Source of the DNA: Deltaproteobacteria bacterium
GTDB taxonomy: Bacteria; Myxococcota_A; UBA796; SXON01
Assembly (NCBI GenBank): GCA_014191855.1
Contig: BJHF01000061.1
Coordinates: 1-38,533, forward strand
Length of the DNA stretch: 38,533 nt
Direction of reading: 5' to 3'
The notes below the pieces were generated by a model. It had not been told where the DNA came from, did no database searches, and saw nothing but the letters and a program-made list of their open reading frames with translations. Every line of letters begins with the position of its first letter. The first letter of the stretch is position 1. Positions 8,882 through 16,007 of this stretch are shown in pieces. The translations under genes were made by a program, and so were the position numbers.

Positions 8882-9544
8882 TCAAGCCTTTCTGAAGCTC
8901 ACGTCGTCGGGGAGGGCCTGCGACTCCTCGGCGTGCACCGCGCCGACCGGGAGCCACTCCAGCCAGGTTTCCGGCAGGTTCGGCAGGCGCGTGAGCGCCA
9001 TCCGAAGCGCGTCTTGCTGTGTGGGAACGCGGGGGAAGATGCGAAGGAGCATTCCAGCCTGCGCGGGCGTTCGGTCGGCCTTGCGGAAATTGCACGCGCG
9101 GCAGGCCGTCGCCGCGTTCTCCCAGCAGGTCACGTTCACCCAGCGGCGCGCCCACGGGAGGAACACCCGACCTTCCCGTGCCTGCGCCCGCGGGATCACG
9201 TGATCCATCGTGAGCTGCACGCGATCCGGCCGGCCGTCTCCCATCACCGGGCGAAGACCGCAGTACGCGCAGGCGAAGTTGTCGCGCGCCTGCACGCTTC
9301 TCGAGGAGAACCGCACTTTCCCGCGCATCACGGAATAGCGCCGCAAGGCCACCACCGCAGGCCACGGCACCGCGAGCGAGGCGGAGCGCACAAAACGACC
9401 GGGATACGCCGCGACTTGCACGACCTTCTCATCCAGCGCCAGCTCCACGGCGCGTTGCCAGCGGATCACCTTCATGGGCGTGTAGTCTGCGTTGAGCTGA
9501 AGCACGTTGAGCAAAACGAACGACGCCCCGTGAACCACGCCCAT
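8882..9544 (-). CDS. HNH endonuclease family protein
   Basis: A 220-residue HNH nuclease. The N-terminal part (VLLNVLQLNADYTPMKVIRW) matches the conserved opening of the single-domain bacterial HNH family. A zinc/HNH core follows: CAYCG, then LTMDHVIPRAQ (the DH of the HNH site), then W-x-N and ACRACNFRKADR. This gives two CxxC pairs plus the catalytic His. I chose ATG 9544 because homology begins right after it; ATG 9556 or farther upstream starts are possible, and none has a clear ribosome-binding site. The cellular role of this widespread family is poorly known. The gene ends 44 nt before lexA in the same direction, and it is divergent from the secreted-protein gene at 9769. Confidence 0.85.
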   Translation of the reverse strand: MGVVHGASFVLLNVLQLNADYTPMKVIRWQRAVELALDEKVVQVAAYPGRFVRSASLAVPWPAVVALRRYSVMRGKVRFSSRSVQARDNFACAYCGLRPVMGDGRPDRVQLTMDHVIPRAQAREGRVFLPWARRWVNVTCWENAATACRACNFRKADRTPAQAGMLLRIFPRVPTQQDALRMALTRLPNLPETWLEWLPVGAVHAEESQALPDDVSFRKA

Positions 9545-9618
9545 TGTACGCACCATATGTGGCCGTGGCAAGCGAGGATTCGGCAGCGCCCCCTCGCCAG
9601 ACCGACCGCCGGCCCCCA

Positions 9619-9632
9619 GTTGACCCGTCAAC
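9619..9632. promoter_or_regulatory. Palindrome in divergent promoter region
   Basis: GTTGACCCGTCAAC is a perfect 6+2+6 dyad in the 224-nt space between the divergent HNH gene and the secreted-protein gene. It contains TTGACC, a possible -35 box for the rightward gene, but no convincing -10 hexamer follows. Operator function is a guess. Confidence 0.3.
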
Positions 9633-9736
9633 CGCGAGACATTTCGTTTCGCCGGGCCGGCGCGGGCCTCGCGTACGCCTTCAACTGCCGTTTCTTCACT
9701 GCCGAATGTCGGGCGCCACGACCGCGTTGGTGCGCC

Positions 9737-9756
9737 GTGAACAAACCAAAGTTCAC
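9737..9756 (+). promoter_or_regulatory. Inverted repeat just before the start of the 9769 gene
   Basis: GTGAAC-N8-GTTCAC is a perfect 6-bp dyad (20 nt in all) that ends exactly where the ribosome-binding site GAGGAG begins. It could be a repressor operator, or a 5' leader hairpin affecting translation. Confidence 0.4.
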
Positions 9757-9762
9757 GAGGAG
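9757..9762 (+). promoter_or_regulatory. Ribosome-binding site of the 9769 gene
   Basis: GAGGAG, 6 nt before ATG 9769. It selects this start over an in-frame start more than 200 nt upstream, and places the signal peptide at the very N-terminus. Confidence 0.8.
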
Positions 9763-9768
9763 TTGACA

Positions 9769-10857
9769 ATGAAACTGTCCGTGCCCGCCCTGCTCGTCTC
9801 CCTCAGCCTCGCCGTCCTCTCGACGCCGGCCGATGCACACTCGCGACGGTCGTACACGCCGCCGGTGGGCTACGTCAGCGTCGACAACCACGCAGGTGTT
9901 CCCGTGACCGTAACGGTCGAGGGCAGCGGCGCGCGGGTCGTCGGCGCCTGGGAAACCGTACGTTTTGCCACGCACGAAGGCGAAATCTCGGTGGTCGCGA
10001 CGTACTCGCAGTATGGCAATACCTACAGCCTCACTAGCCGCGAGGTGCGCGTGCACGGCCGGCGCACGACCGCGCTCACGATTGGCGCGCCCGAATCGGG
10101 GAAGGTGAAGGTGGTGAACGACACCGGTGTGGCGGCGAGCGTGTTCGTGGGCGGCCGCAGCTACGCCAGCCTCAGCCCCGGCGCCAGCCGGATCCTCACC
10201 GTTCCCCTGGGCAAAGCGGAGCTGACGATGTTCGCCAACGGGGTGCTGGTCGAGTCGGCCTGTGTGGAGGTTCGCCCCTTCTCCGAAAAGACGCTCGTGG
10301 CCGAAGCCCCTGCCTTCGCCGACCTTGTGGTGAGCAACCCCCTCCCCTTCGCGGTAGACGTGATGGTGGATCACGGCAGCAAACACCGCGTTGCCGCCAA
10401 CTCGTCGACCGTGCTCCCCCACATGCGGGTCGGTCGTGTCGAGGTCGAGTACGAGCGGCTCGGGGGCTATGCCATCGACGAGGAGCTCGTGAACGTCCGC
10501 GCCTGGAGCGGCGCCGAGATGACGGTGAACACCCCCCGGACCGGGCTCGTGCGGCTCGACAGCGACGCGTGCGAGTTCGTGCGCGTGTTCATCGACGGGC
10601 GCCTGGTGTCGTTGATCGAGCCCTTCGCGGAGACGACGCTCTTGTTGCCGCTCGGGCCCACGGTGCTCGAAGTTCGCAAGCTCGAAGGTACCCTTGTCGA
10701 GCGCAGCTACGTGGTGGTGGATCCCCTCCGCACGACCTCGCTCGACTTCGGGCGGCGGGAAGGGGACCGCCGGGTGAGCGAGCGCGACCACGATGGCCAC
10801 CACGATGAGGGGCGCGGCGACGACGGCGAAGGCCACCGCCGCCCTTCGACCTGGTAG
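9769..10857 (+). CDS. Secreted beta-rich repeat protein with His/Asp-rich tail
   Basis: A 362-residue protein with a clear signal peptide (MKLSVPALLVSLSLAVLSTPADA, cleavage near residue 23). The mature part consists of about four repeats of roughly 75-85 residues. Each follows a pattern such as VKVVNDTGVAASVFVGGRSY ... LSPGASRILTVPLGKAEL ... V. The repeats begin near VSVDNHAGVPVTVTV, VKVVNDTGVAASVFV, LVVSNPLPFAVDVMV and VRLDSDACEFVRVFI and look like small beta-sandwich domains. The C-terminus (RDHDGHHDEGRGDDGEGHRR) is rich in His and Asp, which could bind metal ions. I do not recognise a named family. It is a single-gene unit that ends in a strong hairpin shared with the convergent CotH-like gene. 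Confidence 0.75.
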   Translation: MKLSVPALLVSLSLAVLSTPADAHSRRSYTPPVGYVSVDNHAGVPVTVTVEGSGARVVGAWETVRFATHEGEISVVATYSQYGNTYSLTSREVRVHGRRTTALTIGAPESGKVKVVNDTGVAASVFVGGRSYASLSPGASRILTVPLGKAELTMFANGVLVESACVEVRPFSEKTLVAEAPAFADLVVSNPLPFAVDVMVDHGSKHRVAANSSTVLPHMRVGRVEVEYERLGGYAIDEELVNVRAWSGAEMTVNTPRTGLVRLDSDACEFVRVFIDGRLVSLIEPFAETTLLLPLGPTVLEVRKLEGTLVERSYVVVDPLRTTSLDFGRREGDRRVSERDHDGHHDEGRGDDGEGHRRPSTW

Positions 10858-10877
10858 CACCCGCCAGTGGCCCAAAC

Positions 10878-10909
10878 GTGAGGCGTTCCAACTGCTTGGA
10901 GCGCCTCAC
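10878..10909. terminator. Bidirectional terminator-like hairpin
   Basis: GTGAGGCGTTCCAA pairs with TTGGAGCGCCTCAC over 14 bp (one G-U) around the loop CTGC, between two convergent genes. On the plus strand it is followed by CTGCGTTTTC; on the minus strand by GTTTGGG. T tracts are short, so termination efficiency is uncertain. Confidence 0.6.
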
Positions 10910-10922
10910 CTGCGTTTTCGGG

Positions 10923-12149
10923 TCAAGGGACCGAGGCGGCGAGCGTCGTCGGCCAGGCGGCGATCGTGGCCGACAGAGCCGCTCGCGACGCCGACACCGC
11001 CCCGACCGTGGAGCTTCGCCGGGGATCGTCGGCCATCGCGGCAGCGGAGACGGCGAACGCGCCTTCGGCAACGGCACCCCCATCGGCCAGGCTTAGCGCC
11101 GCCGCCGCGCTGGCGAGGGCATCCGTGATCGCCGCCGAACAGGCCTCGTCGTACACGCAACGGACGCCGAGCGCGCTGTCGACGTGACGCCAGTCGAACG
11201 TTTCGCTCCATCCGGACTCGGGGGGATCGGGCACGAGCAGGATCTGGCCGACGTCGGGAACAAGCAGATTTGCATCGTCCGTTTCGTAGGGGAAGGTCCC
11301 CTCGTCGCCCACGGCGGCCAATGCGGCCCAGTGGGCGGCCAGATCGGGGGTGGAGAGCACGGACCCAAGGTCGGCGTAGAACGTGTCCCCCGCACCCTGC
11401 ACGATCTCCGCAACCGCTGCGAGTCGCGCCGGGTCGCCGGCACCATTCGCATCGTCCCAGGCCGCCAGCCCCGCCGTGGTGAAGTCCGCACCACTGCCAC
11501 CCTTCCAAACGACGCCCGCCCAGGAGCCAAGGTGGTTCGTGGTAAAGTTGGCGTCCACATACTCCGCGAGCGCGTACAGGCCGAAGGGTTCACCGTCGAC
11601 CGTGAGGGTGGAGAACGCGGCGCGAGGCACGAGGCGACCGAGGGCTTGCAGCAGCAACATCTCAACCACGATCCGGCCCTGAACGGGATCATCCGTCATT
11701 GCATCGAGCGTGATCCGCTCCATGCCGCCCAGCGTGTCACACGCCTCCCCCTTCCGGAAACCAATGCTCCAGGAAGGTTTCCCGTCCCAACGCATAGCCG
11801 CCGAGTCTCCTCGCCACTTGACGCCGATCGAGGCCAATTCCGCGCCGTCGAGGGTCAGCGACGCGGGGGCCCAGGAATCGGGCGCGGCGGCGAGCGCCGC
11901 GCGGGCATCCTCGCTCATCGTGATCGTGGTCGTGTGCAATACGGATGCATCAAAGAGCGCGGCAAACGCCCCCTCATCCGGAACCACGTCCCCACATGCG
12001 GCGGTGTCCTCGGACGTGTCTCCCGACTCCCCCGTGTCGCCCGAGTCCGGGCTCGCGGAATCGGGGCTGGTATCGCCGGGAAGTTGCTCCTGCCCGACGT
12101 CTTCCGAAGGCCCGGTGTCCGTGGCGCAAGCGAAGAGCAAAGTCAGCAC
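10923..12149 (-). CDS. CotH-like lipoprotein
   Basis: A 408-residue protein. I chose GTG 12149 because it places a lipobox at once: MLTLLFAC, Cys at position 8. A Ser/Asp/Thr/Gly-rich tether follows to about residue 50. The rest resembles the spore-coat CotH family: GVKWRGDS (109-116), KPSW (124-127), ITLDAMTDDPVQGRIVVEML, then the family hallmark FGLYALAEYVDANF (about 189-202) and VWKGG (214-218). CotH proteins are atypical kinases with a Fam20C-like fold. The late segment where I expect the metal-binding PWDLD-type motif reads LVPDPPESGW, so catalysis may be lost. It is transcribed divergently from the beta-helix pair 52 nt away. An upstream in-frame start at 12338 would overlap that gene and bury the lipobox. 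Confidence 0.72.
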   Translation of the reverse strand: MLTLLFACATDTGPSEDVGQEQLPGDTSPDSASPDSGDTGESGDTSEDTAACGDVVPDEGAFAALFDASVLHTTTITMSEDARAALAAAPDSWAPASLTLDGAELASIGVKWRGDSAAMRWDGKPSWSIGFRKGEACDTLGGMERITLDAMTDDPVQGRIVVEMLLLQALGRLVPRAAFSTLTVDGEPFGLYALAEYVDANFTTNHLGSWAGVVWKGGSGADFTTAGLAAWDDANGAGDPARLAAVAEIVQGAGDTFYADLGSVLSTPDLAAHWAALAAVGDEGTFPYETDDANLLVPDVGQILLVPDPPESGWSETFDWRHVDSALGVRCVYDEACSAAITDALASAAAALSLADGGAVAEGAFAVSAAAMADDPRRSSTVGAVSASRAALSATIAAWPTTLAASVP

Positions 12150-12201
12150 GTCGCCCGCATAACGCAAGCGCGGCCTTGGGGGCGACGAGGTATGGTGCGG
12201 C

Positions 12202-13374
12202 GTGCTGTTCGCCCTGATCCTCGGCTGCGCGCCCCAAACGATGGAGACTGCGCCGCCACGCTCCGCCGCTTCATCTACAGCCAGGAAGGGCCGTTCTTGG
12301 AGCGTGGACTGCCACGGCGGCGCGGACTTCGCCGACATTCGGAGCGCGATCGCCGGTGCGATCTCGGGGGACGAGATCGCTGTGGCGCCATGCGCGTACT
12401 ACGGCTCGCTCGACTTCGAGGGGAAGTCCCTCGCGATCGTGGGAACCGACCCGGCAACCACCATCGTGTACGCCTCACCCGGCACCTCTGTCCTCAAGGC
12501 GACAAAGGGCGAGGGGCGGGCCACCCGCGTGGAGGCGATCACGCTCACCGGCGGCGGCGGCGATGCCGAAACTCCAGGCATTGAAGTTTCTTTCTCGTCG
12601 TTGGTGCTCCGGAACGTGGTGGTTTCCGGCAATGCGGGCATGGCCGCCCTCTACAGCCGGTCGGGGCACGTGCTGATTGAACGCACCGTATTCGAGAATA
12701 ACACGGCTTCGCTGGGTATTCTCATCCAGGCGAGACGAGGCGAGGTCGTGGTACAGGACAGCACCGTGCGGTGCGGCACAGTCGGCGTCGGCTACCAGGC
12801 GGAGCACGGCGCCGCGCTCGTGGACGGGGCGACGTTCGAGTGCGCAAATGGCCGATCCATCGAGATCTTCCACGCGCAGAGTCGGATCCAGCGCAGCGTC
12901 CTCGCGGGGCAGCTCTACGTAGAGAACGAGGGGAACGACGACGAATACACCGTCGTGAAGGGCACGGTCCTCGCCTCGGGCGCTTCCGTGCTCTATTCCG
13001 GGCTCGTGTTGGAGAATGTGGTTGCGACGGGGGGCCTCATCGCTTCAGGCTCCAGCCTGTCGCTGTCCAGCTCCATCGTGACGGGGCAAGACTGCGCGAT
13101 CACCGCTTCAGGAAGTACGGTAACGACGAGCTACTCGGTGTTCTGGGAAAACGCCGCCAATGGCTGCGGATTTGCCGACCCGCTCACGCGAGATTCCACC
13201 TCCAAGGCGGTCGATCCCGGGTTCATCGACGCCGCCGGAAGCGACTTTCACCTCGCGGCCGAAAGCTCGCTGGTGAACGCTGGGCCAACCACCTCCAGCT
13301 CCAACGACCCGGACGGGAGCCGCAACGACATCGGCGCTTACGGTGGACACTTCTCGCTGGGAGGTGGGTGGTGA
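12202..13374 (+). CDS. Right-handed beta-helix lipoprotein, copy 1
   Basis: A 390-residue protein starting at GTG 12202, with lipobox MLFALILGC (Cys at position 9). The body begins VDCHGGADFADIRSAIAGAI, the usual opening of parallel beta-helix (pectate-lyase-like) surface proteins. Short beta rungs follow (LVLRNVVVSGNAG, HVLIERTVFENNTA, VVVQDSTVRCGTVG, LVLENVVATGG). It ends in the DPDGSRNDIGAYGGHF motif common to such proteins. No polysaccharide-lyase catalytic residues can be assigned; adhesion or carbohydrate binding is as likely as catalysis. Its stop overlaps the next start (TGATG) and the two genes are clear paralogues, so they are a tandem duplication translated together. Confidence 0.8.
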   Translation: MLFALILGCAPQTMETAPPRSAASSTARKGRSWSVDCHGGADFADIRSAIAGAISGDEIAVAPCAYYGSLDFEGKSLAIVGTDPATTIVYASPGTSVLKATKGEGRATRVEAITLTGGGGDAETPGIEVSFSSLVLRNVVVSGNAGMAALYSRSGHVLIERTVFENNTASLGILIQARRGEVVVQDSTVRCGTVGVGYQAEHGAALVDGATFECANGRSIEIFHAQSRIQRSVLAGQLYVENEGNDDEYTVVKGTVLASGASVLYSGLVLENVVATGGLIASGSSLSLSSSIVTGQDCAITASGSTVTTSYSVFWENAANGCGFADPLTRDSTSKAVDPGFIDAAGSDFHLAAESSLVNAGPTTSSSNDPDGSRNDIGAYGGHFSLGGGW

Positions 13375-14642
13375 TGTTGTGGCTCACGCTGGCGTGCAAC
13401 CCCCACGACATCTCCCTCGGCGGGGATTCCGCCTCCGACTCTGCGCCACCCGACTCCGCCGACTCGGGAGGGGGGCTCCCGGGAGAGACCGGTTCGACGG
13501 TTGACACCTCCGATACTGGTGAAACACCGTGGGATCCCGGCACGCCGAACGTATTCGTCGATTGCAACGGAGGGGCCGACTTCTCCACGATCACGGCCGC
13601 GATCGCGGCCTCGATCTCTGGAACGCGGATCGGCCTGCGCCCCTGCACCTACGCTGAGCGCGTCGACTTCACCGGGAAATACCTCGACATCTTCGGCATC
13701 GAAGGCCCAGAGGCCACGATAATCCAAGGGGACGGGCGGAGCGCCGTGGTCACGGCGGAGGACGGGGAGCGGGCGGGCACCCGGTTGGCTGGAGTCACCC
13801 TGAGCGGCGGCGGCAACAGCAACGGGTACGGCTCGGCGCTCCGGATGGACGGCGCGGCGTTGCTCCTCGAGAACGTGGTGATCACGGGAAACGAGCGGTC
13901 GTACGCAGTGGTGTACGGCACGGGGTCGACCCTGGAGTTGGACGACGTGCAGATCCTCGACAACGAGATCATGGGCGGCGGGGGCGTGATCGTCCTGGAT
14001 AACGGCAGCCTGCTCGCCGAGAAGCTGATCGTGGACTGCGGCACGGATGGCGCCTATGCGCTCTACGAACACAACAGCACGATCCTGCTCGACTCCGACT
14101 TGCGCTGCAGCGGCGGGTATGGAATTGCGACGGATGGCGGTGAGCTTCACGCGCGGCGCTCGCGTGTGGAGGGCGGATCCATCGGCATCTGGGGCGAGGA
14201 CAACAACGACACGCGCAACGAGCGGATGTGGTTGTTCAACGTGGCCGCGATCGGCCGCGATGCTGGCGTACAGGCCTCCTACATGCACGTGAAGGCGGAT
14301 CACTCCGTGTTTTACGGGGGGCGCATCGGGCTGGAGTTGAGCCGCGCCCACGCAGAGAGCTACGTGACCAACAGCGCCGGGATTGGCACGACCTGCGGAA
14401 TTCGCACGGATGGCGCCAGCGATCTGTTCGGCTGGAACTCGCTTGAGGAGAACGGAGGGAGCTGCGCGCCGGACGCGTACCTCACGGTTGGCGGCGATCC
14501 CGCGTTCGTCGACGGCGCAGACGACCTGCGCCTGAGCGCCGAAAGCCCGCTGATCGACGCCGGAGACGCCGACGACGACGCCCAGGATCGCGACGGCTCG
14601 AGGAGCGACATCGGCGTCTACGGGGGCCCGGAGGGCTGGTGA
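13374..14642 (+). CDS. Right-handed beta-helix lipoprotein, copy 2
   Basis: A 422-residue paralogue of the preceding gene. The start ATG 13374 overlaps its stop, with GGAGG upstream. It has lipobox MLWLTLAC (Cys at position 8) and then an acidic Ser/Asp/Gly/Thr tether of about 40 residues that copy 1 lacks. The helix domain opens VDCNGGADFSTITAAIAASI, closely matching copy 1. Rungs such as LLLENVVITGNERSY and LELDDVQILDNEIM follow, and it ends DRDGSRSDIGVYGGPEGW. Both copies share the GGG-containing turn after TRL/TRV-x-x-x-TL. Surface-exposed and probably carbohydrate- or matrix-related; the exact role is unknown. Confidence 0.8.
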   Translation: MLWLTLACNPHDISLGGDSASDSAPPDSADSGGGLPGETGSTVDTSDTGETPWDPGTPNVFVDCNGGADFSTITAAIAASISGTRIGLRPCTYAERVDFTGKYLDIFGIEGPEATIIQGDGRSAVVTAEDGERAGTRLAGVTLSGGGNSNGYGSALRMDGAALLLENVVITGNERSYAVVYGTGSTLELDDVQILDNEIMGGGGVIVLDNGSLLAEKLIVDCGTDGAYALYEHNSTILLDSDLRCSGGYGIATDGGELHARRSRVEGGSIGIWGEDNNDTRNERMWLFNVAAIGRDAGVQASYMHVKADHSVFYGGRIGLELSRAHAESYVTNSAGIGTTCGIRTDGASDLFGWNSLEENGGSCAPDAYLTVGGDPAFVDGADDLRLSAESPLIDAGDADDDAQDRDGSRSDIGVYGGPEGW

Positions 14643-14657
14643 CGGCGAATTAGCGGG

Positions 14658-15971
14658 CTATGAAATCTGGATGTCGGGAGTGACCGGTTCGGAGTCCTCC
14701 TCGAAACGATCCAGAACGATGGCCACCACCATGTCCGCCAGTACGTTTACGCCGGAGCGAACGCGCGCGAGGATCCAGTCCACGGGGACGATAAGCGGGA
14801 TGGCTACGGCGATCGTCGCTTCGGGGATGCCCGCCGCGCCCAACACCAGGGGCAGGATGATCAGCCCGGCCTCCGGGATCCCCGCGATGCCAACGCCGGC
14901 CATGATCGAGGCCAGAACGACCGTGACTTGCGCGCCGGCGTTCAGTGGGAACCCGAGCGCCTGGCACAGGAACAACGTCGCCATCGCTTCATAGAGCATG
15001 ATGCCGTCGTTGTTGAAGTTCGTCCCTACGCACGCCGAGAGCCTTGCCGACGACTCGCGCACGCCGAGCGCGCGGAGGCAGCGCAGCGTGACCGGCATCG
15101 TCGCCAGGCTGGAGTTGCAGGACACCGCGGTGACGACCGCATCGAGCCCCCCACGCAGAAAAACCAAGGGTGAAATCCGGCCGACGACCCACCCGAGCAG
15201 CGGATAGTAGACCAAGGCGTGAATCAAGAGCCCGGCGAGGATGGTGCCGAAGAAGACCGCAAGGGCGCTGAATACCCCAAGGCCGGCCTTGCCCACGACA
15301 TCCGCGACGATGAGGGCGACCGCGAAGGGCATCGCCTCGGCGACCCACAGCAACATCTTCGTAAGCGCCGCGTACAGCGCCTCGACGAGCTGCTCGACGA
15401 CCGCGATCCCCATCGCCAGGGAGCCGGTGGCCTCCGCCCGGACCGACCGCAGCGCACCGCCGACCAAAACGGCCAGCAGAACGACCGAGATCACCAGGTT
15501 CTTCTGGAACGGCTCGACCACGCTCTCCGGTACGAAGGCCGCAAAGTTCTTCAGCGGGCTCAGCGTCGCCCCGGTAGCCGCCGCTGGGGGGGCGCCCGCG
15601 AACGCCTTCAGGCTCTCGAGGTGCCCCGCCCAGCCCCCCCCCGGCTGGAAGGTGTTGAGAATGAGCAGCCCGAGCAGCATCGCGATCGTGACGTTCACCG
15701 CGCAGATCACCAGCAGACGAGCGCCGCTCGCTGCCGAGATCCTCGTCTTGAAGAACGAATCCACGATCGCGACGAAGATCAGGGGCGTCGCCAAGGTTTT
15801 CAACAAGCGCACGACGAGCATGCCCAGCGGACCAAGATCCGCGTTGCTGGCGCCGAACAGGTAGGGCTCGCTCCGGAAGGCGACGCCCATCGCGGTGCCC
15901 ACTCCCACGCCCAGCAATACCCGCAGATACAGCGGGAACCGACGCGGGGCGGCTTCGGTGAGGGAACTCAC
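14658..15971 (-). CDS. Dicarboxylate/amino acid:cation symporter (SDF family)
   Basis: A 437-residue SDF-family transporter (DctA/GltP type) starting at GTG 15971, with AGAGGG upstream. Eight membrane helices and two re-entrant hairpins are expected. The family motifs are present in modified form: SCNSSLATMPVT (HP1, about residue 285), GTNFNNDGIMLYEA (TM7), AGIPEAGLIILP (HP2) and DWILARVRSGVNVLAD (TM8, about 397-412). Aligned with GltPh, the TM8 residues equivalent to D390, R397, N401 and D405 are kept. D394, which holds the amino group of aspartate, is Ala, and T398 is Ser. DctA-type C4-dicarboxylate carriers also lack that Asp, so a dicarboxylate substrate is more likely than an amino acid. 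Single-gene unit, divergent from 16008. Confidence 0.9.
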   Translation of the reverse strand: MSSLTEAAPRRFPLYLRVLLGVGVGTAMGVAFRSEPYLFGASNADLGPLGMLVVRLLKTLATPLIFVAIVDSFFKTRISAASGARLLVICAVNVTIAMLLGLLILNTFQPGGGWAGHLESLKAFAGAPPAAATGATLSPLKNFAAFVPESVVEPFQKNLVISVVLLAVLVGGALRSVRAEATGSLAMGIAVVEQLVEALYAALTKMLLWVAEAMPFAVALIVADVVGKAGLGVFSALAVFFGTILAGLLIHALVYYPLLGWVVGRISPLVFLRGGLDAVVTAVSCNSSLATMPVTLRCLRALGVRESSARLSACVGTNFNNDGIMLYEAMATLFLCQALGFPLNAGAQVTVVLASIMAGVGIAGIPEAGLIILPLVLGAAGIPEATIAVAIPLIVPVDWILARVRSGVNVLADMVVAIVLDRFEEDSEPVTPDIQIS

Positions 15972-16007
15972 GTCGCCCTCTATTGCACGGTGGTGTAAAC
16001 TGCCCGG

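Noticed and set aside
9737..9756. Inverted repeat before the 9769 gene as a second LexA box
   Set aside because: GTGAAC-N8-GTTCAC has a different spacing from the dyad at lexA and does not fit the myxobacterial consensus as I recall it; no reason to tie it to SOS.
11184..12584. Plus-strand open frame of 466 codons across the CotH-like gene and the beta-helix start
   Set aside because: It overlaps two genes with recognisable families in other frames; its composition is shadow-like.
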